Assembly (NCBI RefSeq): GCF_014699035.1
Contig: NZ_JACXAA010000004.1
Span: 310,001 to 374,000 of the forward strand
DNA length: 64,000 nt
Origin: Spirosoma validum
GTDB lineage: Bacteria > Bacteroidota > Bacteroidia > Cytophagales > Spirosomataceae
Direction: 5' to 3'
Shown here in pieces: positions 25,813 through 35,871 of this stretch. Both the position numbers and the translations under genes were made by a program. The notes beneath the pieces are model-generated. The model made no database searches, was not told the origin of the DNA, and saw nothing but the letters and a program-made list of their open reading frames with translations. Numbering within the stretch: the first letter of the stretch is position 1; every line of letters starts with the position of its first letter.

Positions 25813-28800
25813 TTACTGCGGGAAGTAGTCGACCTTGTTGGAGCCAACGTTGTTTATAAACCGGTATTCTTTGGACACTCCTAACATAGTGGCACTAATA
25901 GTCATTTTTCCAGTCGTCGCACCTGGGGTTATCACACCATTGAGACCAAAGCTTAGTTTGTCGCCCGGAGCAATGGGTTTCGTGGTCTTCAGCACATAAT
26001 AGCCGGTGCTTTCCGTTGACGAAAACGTCCAGGCGTTATTCTGTACTGATCGGCCATTTAATTGAGTAAGGCTACCATCAAAACTGAGCGTCGTTTTAGC
26101 GTCCTTAGTCACTTTGATGATGATCTCTCCGCTTGTTGCTATATTATTCACCTCGATTGCATCGACCACTACGCTGAAATTGCCGTTACCATAAAGGGTG
26201 GAAGGGCGGGCATACAGCAGTAGAGTCACATCCGGGTCTACAGCCACTACGGTTGTTGATGCAATAGCTGAGCAGCCATTGGCGGCTGTCAGGCTCACCG
26301 AATACACACCGGGCGTAGTCACTGTAGCGGTATAAGGTTTCAATACAACCTGAGTGGCACCATAACCAAAGCGGTACGTAGTTGCCCCTTCATTAACCAT
26401 TAACGTAACAAAGGTACTAGTCTGCGAGAGCGGGCCGCTGGCAATCAGTTTGACGTTGCCTGGGCAGTCATCGTCGGTGATGATGGCTGAGACCGATGTA
26501 ACTGCTCCCATTGTATAATCGCCCCCTGCGGTTAAGACAACAAGGACACTTCGATTAGCTTCAATTTTCGTGTTGGCAATAGGTACTATCGTCAATGAAA
26601 CAACCGAACTGCTATTGGAGAGCACGATTGATTGTAAGACTCCCGTTTGGGCCGCTGTTGAAACGGGTTGACCTGATGGATATTTAATCGTATAATCCGT
26701 ATTCAGTTGTGCCGTTCCCGATAGTATATAATTGATAGTTGTCGGTTTCGTCGCATTTTGCGGCAGCTTAAAATCAATGATGACAGGCGTACCAGCATCC
26801 TCTATTACCGATGGGTTGGTAATCGCCAGAGATAGGGCCGTTGTGCCCGTTGTGCTAACGCTACTGCCAACAACGAACTGAATAATATCAGATGTCTGTT
26901 TGATATTACCGTACTGATCCGGGATATTGCTGAGCGTAACCCGAATCGATTCGCCCGATAGAGCGCCCAAATTGGTTAGAGGAGTCACAATTAACCGACT
27001 TCCACTGCACGACAGCTGAGCTGATAAGGTAGCGTTATTGCTTAGGCGAACCATCGACACATTGGCAGCGGCAACGGCAGCAGCACATCCCAGATTTTCG
27101 GTATACGTAGCTGCGATCAGATCACCTGCTGTATATCTGTCATCTGTTGGATTGGCTTTCCCGAACAGGGAAGGAGGTGTTCGATCAATGATACCAGTGC
27201 TCGTTTGAGAATAGGTTGTCCCACTGGCGCAGCTGAGTTTAAGCCGTATAACGTACTGACCATCCGCCAGGCCGATTGTATTCCAGTAGGTAGTGGTGCC
27301 AAAACCACTGTCATCAATCTGCGTTTTGGGTAACGTGAAGCCTGTAAACCAGCTATTGGAGCCTAGTGCTTTATATTCCAGCGAAACACTAGTCAGGTCT
27401 GTATATATATAATCTTTAAATACTACGGTTACCCGGTTATTATCGCTTGCCGTGCTGACCCAGTTGGCCTCGGGCATAACGAGCGTAATCGGACTACAAC
27501 TGGTCTGAAAATAAGCCTGTAACGTGGTCGAGATACTGGTTGTACTACAGGCATCAGAGAGTGTTAGCTGTATGTTATCAAACGTATAAATGCCTGAGCC
27601 AGGATCCCGCTCTACATAAATAGTATACGGCCCTGATACACCAGCATCCAGGTTGATGGGTGTAACGGATCCAACAGAGCCGAGAACCTGACCGTTCTCA
27701 CCATTCAACTTAACGGTAAGTCCATTAACGATCGAATTCAGGGCCAAATTGTAAGTGCGGTTTTCGCCAGTAGAACTAGCATTCCCTATAGTGAGAGGAA
27801 ACGAAGCCTTGTTACCGACAATTCCAGTTTTTACCGGCGATGTTGAGTAAAGCTGCATTACATCGCGGGCAAAGGTTCCAGGCATGTGTGGGCAACTGGT
27901 TTCTCCGGCTATCAGGTCAAAAACAGGACTCCCATAAACAGGATCTTTTTTTACATTAACATTAAAACTATTTCCTTTCCCGTTACTAATCGTACTAGCA
28001 TCTTCAGCGAGCGTATAGGCAAACGTAATTTCTTTCATATTGGTGGTGCTCTCACTTTGACCGTTGTCCATTTTTACGTTCACAATGACTCCCCCAGACA
28101 CGCCACTACCCGCAAATTCAAACCCTAATTCGCCTGCCGTTTGTGAGTCGATAGACAATCCAAATTCAACGGTGTTATTACTGGACGTACGCGTTGTTTC
28201 AGAAAGCGTTTTAAACGATCCTGAACCAAAAGATACATTCTCGACGAAGCGAGCGTTTCGTTTGTTTTCTTCATTATTGGCTAACAGCTGCTCCCACATC
28301 GAAACCTGTTTCTGGTAATAGTTATATTTATTTGTTTTGATGGGTGCTGCAGGATCTTCGGCATTACGGAGATTTTTAAGATTCGGAATGACAGTATTCA
28401 GGATATGGGCTTGTGTATAAAAAAATGTAGTTCTTGAGTCCTGGTTTTTATCACTAGCTATCATGAGCCTTGATACTGAATCGATTTGGCAGGCTGCCTG
28501 GTTAAAGCTAAACTGCACGGATTTTCCATAGATCAAATTCAGCGCCTGGCCAATAAATACGTCACTGGCTGCACCCGGACTTCCACCTTCTTCGGTTCGG
28601 TATTCGCTTTGAATGGTAGAGGAAAAAATGGCTTCCGAGCTGGTTGTGTTATACTTGGTTGTATTGACGCTTTGGTTGACAGATCCCCAGGCTTTTGATT
28701 CGAACACTACGCCAATACCGGTTGAAAAATCCGTACCGATCTTGACCTCAACCCAGGGTTCTACGCCCACCGCTTTCTGGCTATAGAATCGAACGGCCCG

Positions 28801-31590
28801 TTCATACGTCTGCGACGTTGACCATGCACTGAAACTTTTGTTTCCCGGTGGGTCATGCAAAACCATCGTAACGAGTTCTGGTGACGTTGTCGTAAAGGTT
28901 GTACCAGGCCTCACATCACCCTGAATAAATACGGTTTTAAACAAATCGTCTGCTTTTTGCCCATATTCATCCGTAAATCTCAGGGTTAGATTCCGTAGAA
29001 AAGGAGAAAGCGAATTCGGCTCGCCTGGTACCAAAGTGAAGCTGGCGATACCATTGACCACCGGCGTGGCGGGAAGATTTTCCTCCTGAATCGTGTTCGA
29101 TCCGGTTACCGTACCACTACTAACTGAACAACTATTCGCTGTTGCTGGATTTCCTTCATAGACTTCCACGGTGAATGGCAAGGCTACCCCCTGCCGGCCA
29201 ACTGCGAAGGTAACAGAGGTGCAGGCATTCGGAAGGCTTTGAGCAGCGAACTTTAGGTAGGGTTTGCGATGAAACGTTAAATCTAGCGTAGCGTCACTTT
29301 CCGTTACATCACGTACCAGCATAGTCAACTGCGGTTCAAAAAAAGCCTTTAGCTGTTGTGGGCTAATGTATTCAGCAGCTTGCACATTAAGCGTCGATGG
29401 TTTATAGTCGATGCTGATAAGCCTGTATTTTCGGGCGGGCAGTTGAATGTTATAATAGCCCGTTGCGCCAAATTGACTACCATTGATCACGACCTGTTGT
29501 CTAAAGCAGGAGCTACGCTGTGTGCCATCGGCAGCATCGGGTAGTACGTCTGAAAACGTCAGAGTGGCTGTGCCGCTGAGGGGTTTCCCGCACCCATCTC
29601 GTAGATAACCGGTAATTCGGTGCATCTGAGAATCAATAAAGTTGATACCCGTCTGGACCGTTGACACGTTGAGCGTATAGACAGCGGGCGTGAGGGTATG
29701 GTTACCATAGCTGGCCGTAACGGTATAGTTTCCGGGCTCATTGACGGCAATGGCATACCGGCCATACGCAGCGGGGGGTGGTGTATCCAGATAACCAGAC
29801 TTGCCCTCTTTCTTTGTAACACCGTTTTGGAGCAACTTTATGGTCGCTCCATCCATCGGGCACACCGTTGGGTTCTGAACAGAAGCGTCTAAGCAAAAAA
29901 CGCAGGTCTGCGAAACGGTTCCTGTGACGCCAAGTGCCGTTTCGTCTTCGAAGTTAACTCCATTAAAATTATCACCTATCCTCGGATTAAGTGGATCAAG
30001 CGTTCTGACTATACTGGTAGGCTTGAAGGTATGTAGAACTAAAGACGGTGTAATGGTGAAGGATACAGGGGAATTGTTATTGGGCGGTCCGTAGTAAATA
30101 GGAGAGAACCTATAGTTACCCTCATTATTGGTCGTTGTGCATTGCGTATAACTGGCTGGACTACCCGGTACGTTGGCTTTCACGATGCAAACCTTCACCC
30201 CAGACACAGCTGCACTACCGTTAGCAGCCGTAGTCTGTATGTGTCCATCAATAAATCCATTTGATAAGACCATCGTTAGCGACACATCATTTGTAGTCAC
30301 TGTTCTGGAACAGCCGTCCGTAACTTTTAGATGGAATTTAAATGGTACGGTTTTTAATTCTGAAGGAGAGGGATTGGTAGACGGTTGTAGGGCTGATAAA
30401 GAAAGAGTACCTCCTGTAACCCCGGTAATATGAACAAAACCTCCGTTACCTTCACTTTTTTCCCAGGCATAAGTAAATGGCCCAATACCTCCACCCGAAA
30501 AGTTGAGCGACGCCGTCGGTACCTCCAGAGGATTAGGAAGAAGATTATTGTAGACATTCGATGTACTTATTATCGCTGGCGCTACCGGATACGTTTCTAT
30601 CGATAAATTAAAGGTTCCTTCATCCTCATATTTTGCGCCTTCAACAATAACGGCGTACCGACCGCTACATAAGCTTGTTTGTAGATACGATTTATTGCTA
30701 CCGAGTGCATCATCGTTAGATCCGATATAAGCGCCTAGTTTAGGCCCTGATTCATCATACTTAAATAGATGAATAACGGTATTAAAATCCGTTTGATCGA
30801 AAAGGGTTGATAAAATTACATTACTAGTTTGAGACAACGTGAAGGTATAAACTACGTCTCTCCCCCCCGTTGGTTTGGAGGGAGTCAACTCAAAATTATT
30901 AGCATAGCCCATAAATGGGAGCGCGCCGTCTGGTGCCTTTCGATTGCTATTGATATGCGACTTTGTATTGCTATCAACAATACCAAAATTCAAAGGGTTA
31001 TTGATAGCAGCGCCACCATAATACCGCCAGGTGTGCTTCATGTAGTATCGACTGGGACCACCATAGAAACTACTGTAAACGAGGCCATTGAATGGCGTCC
31101 ATACATTAGACGGATCCAGCGTAGGTTTCATCAATTTAACTTCATACCCATCTAATTGATCACCTTCATCCCAGTTACAGTTTTTGCTATAGTCAATCCA
31201 GGTAAATACTTCCAGATCATACTGTTGTGACCCATCGACATGCTGCAGGATAACGCCATCGACAACAGGGCCCAGACTTTCAGGAGCGTAATTGTTATTG
31301 TCATTTGAATAGCAAAATGAACTTTCCATTTGACCCTTAATGTGATTAAATTGATTCGTAGGTTGATTATCAGTATCTACAGTGGCTTTAACCTTGTAGG
31401 AAGTATTAGAAAAAGGGTAACCTGGTGAAGATGGCTTAATACTACCCTGGACAAAGTGTACTTCGGTGTTAATTGTCGTGTTTAATATTTGTGCCTGTAC
31501 CACCGTGCCCAGTAAAAGAAGCAGGAATAGCAGTGGTCCTGTTTTTCGTCTGGTCAGCAGACTGAATTGCCTTGATAAAATTCGTTTCAT
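25813..31590 (-). CDS. 1925-aa multidomain secreted surface protein (PPC-like, Calx-beta, shared C-terminal domain)
   Basis: The signal peptide ends at LGTVVQAQ (about residue 34). Visible parts: a pre-peptidase C-terminal-like domain at about 225-330 (DVVYTFTLSQTSNVILSTLF, GSNDDALGSNKSYLQTSL); a PKD-like region to about 445; a carboxypeptidase-regulatory-like repeat at about 447-545 (GVKVCIVKANVPG, NNEGNYRFSPIYYG); a cysteine-containing linker with repeated PTVCP/CVFCLD sequence; a large central region (about 900-1330) with YGSPVFDLIAGETSCPHMPG; a Calx-beta domain at about 1580-1690; and a C-terminal domain of about 140 aa beginning LLLYARPSTL. Adhesion or matrix assembly at the cell surface is likely. 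There are no typical CHU_C or type A sorting residues, so the shared C-terminal domain may do the anchoring. Confidence 0.85.
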   Translation of the reverse strand: MKRILSRQFSLLTRRKTGPLLFLLLLLGTVVQAQILNTTINTEVHFVQGSIKPSSPGYPFSNTSYKVKATVDTDNQPTNQFNHIKGQMESSFCYSNDNNNYAPESLGPVVDGVILQHVDGSQQYDLEVFTWIDYSKNCNWDEGDQLDGYEVKLMKPTLDPSNVWTPFNGLVYSSFYGGPSRYYMKHTWRYYGGAAINNPLNFGIVDSNTKSHINSNRKAPDGALPFMGYANNFELTPSKPTGGRDVVYTFTLSQTSNVILSTLFDQTDFNTVIHLFKYDESGPKLGAYIGSNDDALGSNKSYLQTSLCSGRYAVIVEGAKYEDEGTFNLSIETYPVAPAIISTSNVYNNLLPNPLEVPTASLNFSGGGIGPFTYAWEKSEGNGGFVHITGVTGGTLSLSALQPSTNPSPSELKTVPFKFHLKVTDGCSRTVTTNDVSLTMVLSNGFIDGHIQTTAANGSAAVSGVKVCIVKANVPGSPASYTQCTTTNNEGNYRFSPIYYGPPNNNSPVSFTITPSLVLHTFKPTSIVRTLDPLNPRIGDNFNGVNFEDETALGVTGTVSQTCVFCLDASVQNPTVCPMDGATIKLLQNGVTKKEGKSGYLDTPPPAAYGRYAIAVNEPGNYTVTASYGNHTLTPAVYTLNVSTVQTGINFIDSQMHRITGYLRDGCGKPLSGTATLTFSDVLPDAADGTQRSSCFRQQVVINGSQFGATGYYNIQLPARKYRLISIDYKPSTLNVQAAEYISPQQLKAFFEPQLTMLVRDVTESDATLDLTFHRKPYLKFAAQSLPNACTSVTFAVGRQGVALPFTVEVYEGNPATANSCSVSSGTVTGSNTIQEENLPATPVVNGIASFTLVPGEPNSLSPFLRNLTLRFTDEYGQKADDLFKTVFIQGDVRPGTTFTTTSPELVTMVLHDPPGNKSFSAWSTSQTYERAVRFYSQKAVGVEPWVEVKIGTDFSTGIGVVFESKAWGSVNQSVNTTKYNTTSSEAIFSSTIQSEYRTEEGGSPGAASDVFIGQALNLIYGKSVQFSFNQAACQIDSVSRLMIASDKNQDSRTTFFYTQAHILNTVIPNLKNLRNAEDPAAPIKTNKYNYYQKQVSMWEQLLANNEENKRNARFVENVSFGSGSFKTLSETTRTSSNNTVEFGLSIDSQTAGELGFEFAGSGVSGGVIVNVKMDNGQSESTTNMKEITFAYTLAEDASTISNGKGNSFNVNVKKDPVYGSPVFDLIAGETSCPHMPGTFARDVMQLYSTSPVKTGIVGNKASFPLTIGNASSTGENRTYNLALNSIVNGLTVKLNGENGQVLGSVGSVTPINLDAGVSGPYTIYVERDPGSGIYTFDNIQLTLSDACSTTSISTTLQAYFQTSCSPITLVMPEANWVSTASDNNRVTVVFKDYIYTDLTSVSLEYKALGSNSWFTGFTLPKTQIDDSGFGTTTYWNTIGLADGQYVIRLKLSCASGTTYSQTSTGIIDRTPPSLFGKANPTDDRYTAGDLIAATYTENLGCAAAVAAANVSMVRLSNNATLSAQLSCSGSRLIVTPLTNLGALSGESIRVTLSNIPDQYGNIKQTSDIIQFVVGSSVSTTGTTALSLAITNPSVIEDAGTPVIIDFKLPQNATKPTTINYILSGTAQLNTDYTIKYPSGQPVSTAAQTGVLQSIVLSNSSSVVSLTIVPIANTKIEANRSVLVVLTAGGDYTMGAVTSVSAIITDDDCPGNVKLIASGPLSQTSTFVTLMVNEGATTYRFGYGATQVVLKPYTATVTTPGVYSVSLTAANGCSAIASTTVVAVDPDVTLLLYARPSTLYGNGNFSVVVDAIEVNNIATSGEIIIKVTKDAKTTLSFDGSLTQLNGRSVQNNAWTFSSTESTGYYVLKTTKPIAPGDKLSFGLNGVITPGATTGKMTISATMLGVSKEYRFINNVGSNKVDYFPQ

Positions 31591-32218
31591 AGGATTAATG
31601 AGTAAAGCGAGAAATAAAGGAGTTGGGTAATGCAGATTTTTGGCATCGCTACGTATTGTAGGCGAGCTAATACGGGAAAATGGGCAAAAAAGGGACGTAG
31701 CGTAGCCGGGCTTCGTTCAGAACAGATTTTTTCTGTTCAACAAAGTCAATAGAACAAGTCGATTTATAGATTGTGCCTTATTTAGGCTACATCCCTTCTA
31801 CCCAGAGCAGATGTCTGATAAGTAGTCGTTAGAACCCGGTCGTAACCGGGTGCCATTGGCCTCAGATGCACGTGTTGCAGACCCCGCGCGTTCAGCATTC
31901 TGCGACTGCCCGACAACGAACCAGGATGGCGCATTCGTCGGACCCGGCAATGGAGCCATTTTGGACTGGAGAAATCGGTAGTGGCTCATTAAATAGAACA
32001 GGAGGAGGATGAGGAGCGGTTGTTTCATAAAAGAGGGAAGTCGGTTAAAAAGAGAAAGAGATGTTCGGATTGATTTATGGCGTGAATAGTGCCTTATCGA
32101 TCTAATTCAGGTTGTATTCGTATAGGCAAAGCTCGCTACTAATCCGGGGGGATGGGTATAAGAAAAAGGACAAATGCTATAACAAATGTCGCTTTTGAGT
32201 CGCTGGACCGTTTTTTTG
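31591..32218. other. Intergenic, no convincing gene
   Basis: These 628 bases lie between the starts and ends of two leftward genes. A 76-codon frame (31798-32028, leftward) begins with a hydrophobic stretch (MKQPLLILLLFYLMSHYRFL) but continues with composition not typical of a protein and holds imperfect repeats (CCCGGTCGTAACCGGG near 31831-31846). I do not regard it as a gene. Upstream promoter sequences of the 1925-aa gene must lie here but were not identified. Confidence 0.5.
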
Positions 32219-35206
32219 TTATAAATTAGTCTGTCTGGTGAACTCAATTGGGGTTCGGCCGTATACTTCCCGAAAGCACTTGGTAAAGTAAGCCGGACTT
32301 TCGAAACCTACCTGATAGGCTGTTTCTGAACTCGACAAGCCTTGCCGTAAATACGTAGTGGCCTGCTGAAGCCGGTAGTTACGCAGGAGTTCACTGGTCG
32401 ACAGTCCCGTCAGGGTTTTGACTTTTCGGGTGAGTTGTTTACGGCTTAGAGCCATCTTGTCGGCCAGTTCTTCGACAGAGAAGGCGGGGTTGCTGAACTG
32501 ATTTCCCAGCACTTGATAGAGCTGAACCAGGAAGGGATTCGCTGGCATTTCTGGCGGTTCCTCTGCAGGTCGAATGGAGGTTAAGCTGGCCTGTACGCGC
32601 TCCTGCAGGCGCCGTTGGCGGCTGAGCAGATTCTGAATTCGCAGTAGCAATTCACCCATACTAAACGGTTTAGTCAGGTAGTCGTCGGCTCCCTGCTCTA
32701 GTCCGGTAAGTCGGTTCTCCTGGGCGGCTTTGGCGGTTAATATCACCACCGCGATATGGTCCGTATGAGCATGACTTTTGACCAGATGAGCCAATGCATA
32801 GCCATCCAGGCGGGCCATCATCACATCCGTAATAACAATATCAGGTAGTTCGCTTTGGATAAGAGACCAGCCTGTTTCCCCATCAGCAGCCTGGAGGACG
32901 TGATATAGGCCAGACAGTTCATTCACGAGAAATCCCCTTAACTCGTCATTGTCTTCTATAAGCAGAATCTGGGCCCTGAACGACTCTTTGCCAGAAGGAA
33001 TCGTAACGGGAGCAGGAGAAGCCAGCGACCACTCCCAGTCAGCGCTCGGTTTAACGACAGAATCGTTAATAGCGGGCAGGTCGAGGCTTGTTGATACAAA
33101 CTGTAGCGGCAGGGTCAGGCGGAACGTAGTGCCCACACCGGGTTCGCTCTCTACGGTAATGGTACCTTCCAACAAGTCAATCAATTCCTTGACCAGCGCC
33201 AGGCCAATACCGGTTCCTCCATAGGCACGGGTACTCGATGTATCGACCTGGTAAAATCGGTTGAAAATGTGCGGTAACTGGTCGGGGGCAATACCGATAC
33301 CCGAATCGGTGAGTTGAATCTGTACACGTCTTCCTTCACCAACTTCCCAAACTGGATTGATTGTAAGGCTTATCTGCCCCCCGGTGGGCGTAAACTTGAG
33401 GGCGTTCGCCAATAAATTCGTCAGAATTTTTTCCCACTTATCCGAATCGAATACCTGCGGTTGTGGCGGAAATTGACCGACAATGCACGTTAACGTTACG
33501 TGTTTCTGCTCAGCGGCCCGTTGGAATACATCCACAATAGGATAAATAAAGCTGGTTAGTTCACCCTGCATCAGCGAAACGGCCATGTGGTTGCCCTCTA
33601 GTTTCGATAGATCCAGCAACTGGTTGACCAGCCGAAGAAGTTGTCTGGCGTTCCGTTGGATCAGCGTTAGCAGGGGTCGATCGAAGCGATTTTCCTGAAG
33701 TAATTTCTCGACTGGCGATATGATCAGCGAGAGCGGGGTCCGAAACTCATGAGTCATGTTGGTCACAAAACGTGACTTAACCTGATCGAGCTGCCGGAGT
33801 TGGCTGGCTTGCTGATGGAGTTCCTGAGTTCGCTCAGTTACCTGTTGTTCCAGTCGCTCATTTTGTTGAGCCAGAAGTTGCTGACGTTCCTGCTGTTGGA
33901 CTAGGTTGCGGGCCGAGAGAAGTTCGACCTCATCCAGTTGGGCTCTCAATTGCCGGTTGACCCAGCCGTGTTCCAGGGCCAGCCGAAGGGATAAGGTAAG
34001 CGGGAAACATAGAAAAGAAACTACATAAAAGAAATTGATCAGCCATTCATGATCGGCGGCAGTAATGTGCAGAGCAGTCAGGATCAATATAGTGACCCAC
34101 AATCCTAGGTTAAAGAAAGCGCCAACCGTCACGATGCGCGCTCCAAGCAGGTTACGCTGGGTGGCCATTAATGAAAGCCGAATAAATTCGAACAGGATAA
34201 GCCGGTCAAACCAAGAGAGCCAATAAAAGCTATCCGATGCTGTAATAAAAGAAAAGCTGATGCTCCCGATTGCTAACCAACAAAGCCACCCCTTACGAAA
34301 GTCAAACAGACTATAAAACGTTAGAAGCGCCATGGCGGGTACCCAGAAATCAATGAGTGAAGCGTAATGAATGATGAGACGATCATATAACGAGTGCGTG
34401 TAATTGTCAGCTGCTCTCGCCAAAAAAGTAATGCATAGCATCAGATACATACCTGCCGCATACAGATTCGTCCGCTGTGTAGTTCGGTACGCCAAAAAAA
34501 GACTCAGATGCAGGATGAACAGGATGAATGCGATCCCGACTTTAAAAGCAGACGTACCGATTTGCTCTGTATCGTATGGTTTTAAGGTGGGGGTTGACGA
34601 GGATGAAAACAGCCAGTATTCAATAGCGTCGGTATGCCAGTTTTGGGATCGTATGTTGTAATAAAGACCGGGTTGACAGGCAATGCGTAGAGCCAGTACG
34701 TGTTCAGACGAAGGCTGGAGAGGCAGGCTAAAGGTGGCTCTTGGATCATAAGCCTTTACCTGATCTGGATAGGCACTGACTATGCCGAAGCGGTATAACA
34801 ACCGACCATCCAGGTAAATTTCTGAAGCAACCGATTGAAACACTTTAATCATGAGGGGCGGCAATTCAGGGCCGGTGTGCAGATGCAGCCGAAGCCAGCC
34901 AATACCGGCCTGTCTGAGTTGTGGCAAATCCCGAAGGGTTTTGGTTGGATCGATACTACGCCACTGTCTGTCATTCAGTTGTGGACTGGCTCCGTCCGGA
35001 TTGTCGCCAGCCTGAAATCGCCAGCCTTCTTTTAGCAGAAATCCATCCGTGGGAATATGATTTAGGGAAATAAGGGTAGGTGGCTTCTCGGTGTTGATAC
35101 TTGTCGAGGTAAGGTTATGGGAATGGTAGGGTTGGGCCTGAGTATAACGTACCCAGGGGCTTACCAGCATAAGTAAGCAACTCAACCACCGAGTAGAGGT
35201 AGTCAT
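32219..35206 (-). CDS. 7TM hybrid sensor histidine kinase / response regulator / AraC
   Basis: The frame is open from 35257, but the ATG at 35206 begins the signal peptide (MTTSTRWLSCLLMLVSPWVR) and gives 995 aa. Order: periplasmic sensing domain (about 45-205), seven hydrophobic segments (about 220-410), coiled coil (about 420-475), HisKA with H486 in TNMTHEFRTPLSL, HATPase (NLLANALKFTPTGG; DSGIGIAPDQ; GGTGIGLALVK), receiver with D794 (DIVITDVMMARLDG), and AraC HTH (about 885-995). One polypeptide therefore senses, phosphotransfers and binds DNA, as in Bacteroidota carbohydrate-sensing hybrids. Target genes are probably nearby but are not identifiable. All catalytic motifs are intact. Confidence 0.93.
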   Translation of the reverse strand: MTTSTRWLSCLLMLVSPWVRYTQAQPYHSHNLTSTSINTEKPPTLISLNHIPTDGFLLKEGWRFQAGDNPDGASPQLNDRQWRSIDPTKTLRDLPQLRQAGIGWLRLHLHTGPELPPLMIKVFQSVASEIYLDGRLLYRFGIVSAYPDQVKAYDPRATFSLPLQPSSEHVLALRIACQPGLYYNIRSQNWHTDAIEYWLFSSSSTPTLKPYDTEQIGTSAFKVGIAFILFILHLSLFLAYRTTQRTNLYAAGMYLMLCITFLARAADNYTHSLYDRLIIHYASLIDFWVPAMALLTFYSLFDFRKGWLCWLAIGSISFSFITASDSFYWLSWFDRLILFEFIRLSLMATQRNLLGARIVTVGAFFNLGLWVTILILTALHITAADHEWLINFFYVVSFLCFPLTLSLRLALEHGWVNRQLRAQLDEVELLSARNLVQQQERQQLLAQQNERLEQQVTERTQELHQQASQLRQLDQVKSRFVTNMTHEFRTPLSLIISPVEKLLQENRFDRPLLTLIQRNARQLLRLVNQLLDLSKLEGNHMAVSLMQGELTSFIYPIVDVFQRAAEQKHVTLTCIVGQFPPQPQVFDSDKWEKILTNLLANALKFTPTGGQISLTINPVWEVGEGRRVQIQLTDSGIGIAPDQLPHIFNRFYQVDTSSTRAYGGTGIGLALVKELIDLLEGTITVESEPGVGTTFRLTLPLQFVSTSLDLPAINDSVVKPSADWEWSLASPAPVTIPSGKESFRAQILLIEDNDELRGFLVNELSGLYHVLQAADGETGWSLIQSELPDIVITDVMMARLDGYALAHLVKSHAHTDHIAVVILTAKAAQENRLTGLEQGADDYLTKPFSMGELLLRIQNLLSRQRRLQERVQASLTSIRPAEEPPEMPANPFLVQLYQVLGNQFSNPAFSVEELADKMALSRKQLTRKVKTLTGLSTSELLRNYRLQQATTYLRQGLSSSETAYQVGFESPAYFTKCFREVYGRTPIEFTRQTNL

Positions 35207-35461
35207 GAAAAGAAAGTTCAAAAGAGGGAGTTTCGGGTGACTATCTGCCATACCCACACTGGCTATAACAGCCAGACCTGTGTACGGTTGACAAAGTCTA
35301 TTTCAGTTTACATATATAGTTAGTTGCCTGATGATTTATTTACTATACGGTAGCCATGCCAATGGATGTTTCGTTGCGATAGTTATCTTAGGCTCACAAA
35401 CGCCCAGGCTATGCGATCAATTGTTTCCTCATCGACTTTGTCGTCATGACGTGTTCAACCA

Positions 35462-35830
35462 ATTGCAGTAAATCGTAAAGAAGTGGGTATTGTTCATCCC
35501 CGAACGTTGGGGAACTTTGCCCGGCTGCTTGGCAAGTACGTTCGCGATGAACACGTTATGCCACTGGAAGAAGCCGTTCGCTGGTTGACGAGTTTACCCG
35601 CGATCAACCACAAACTTCCCAAGCGGAGTTTGTTACGGCTCGGTTATTTCGCTGACGTAGTGATTATTGACCCAGCTACCATTGCCGATAAAGCACCCTT
35701 CGCTGATCCCTTCCAGTATTCGGTGGGCGTTCAGTACGTATTGACCAATGGAAAGCACACAAACGTGTTTCCAGAACGTAGCGTGGACGGCCACGTCCAT
35801 GTAATCATAGGCTTAAAAACGCAGTTATAA
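35462..35830 (+). pseudogene. C-terminal remnant of a D-aminoacylase / amidohydrolase gene
   Basis: The readable frame (GTG at 35483) gives 115 aa matching only the end of N-acyl-D-amino-acid deacylases: VHPRTLGNFARLLGKYVRDE, EEAVRWLTSLPA, RLGYFADVVIIDPATIADKA, and FADPFQYSVGVQYVLTNGKH. The catalytic barrel with its metal ligands is absent, so it cannot be active. After the GKHTNVFPE phrase the frame runs into the left arm of the inverted repeat at 35776-35871, which replaced or extended the natural end. The 5' end of the remnant is set by eye. Confidence 0.75.
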
Positions 35831-35871
35831 ATTAGCCTACGGCTACGCGGACGTGGCTGTCCACGCTACGT
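35776..35871. repeat. Long inverted repeat, 23-bp arms, one mismatch
   Basis: ACGTAGCGTGGACGGCCACG plus TCC (35776-35798) is complementary to 35849-35871 with a single mismatch and a 50-nt loop. It overlaps the tail of the amidohydrolase remnant and touches the stop codon of the CHU_C protein gene, so it serves as the terminator of that leftward gene. Like 12667-12732, its arms contain inner palindromes (GTGGAC/GGCCAC). Confidence 0.75.

Noticed and set aside
31798-32028. 76-codon leftward frame with hydrophobic start
   Set aside because: Only the first 20 residues look protein-like; the rest has repetitive, non-protein composition and no family. The stretch holds imperfect inverted repeats instead.
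32219-35206. Novel signalling architecture
   Set aside because: 7TM hybrid kinase with AraC output is a known Bacteroidota arrangement; all domains are standard.
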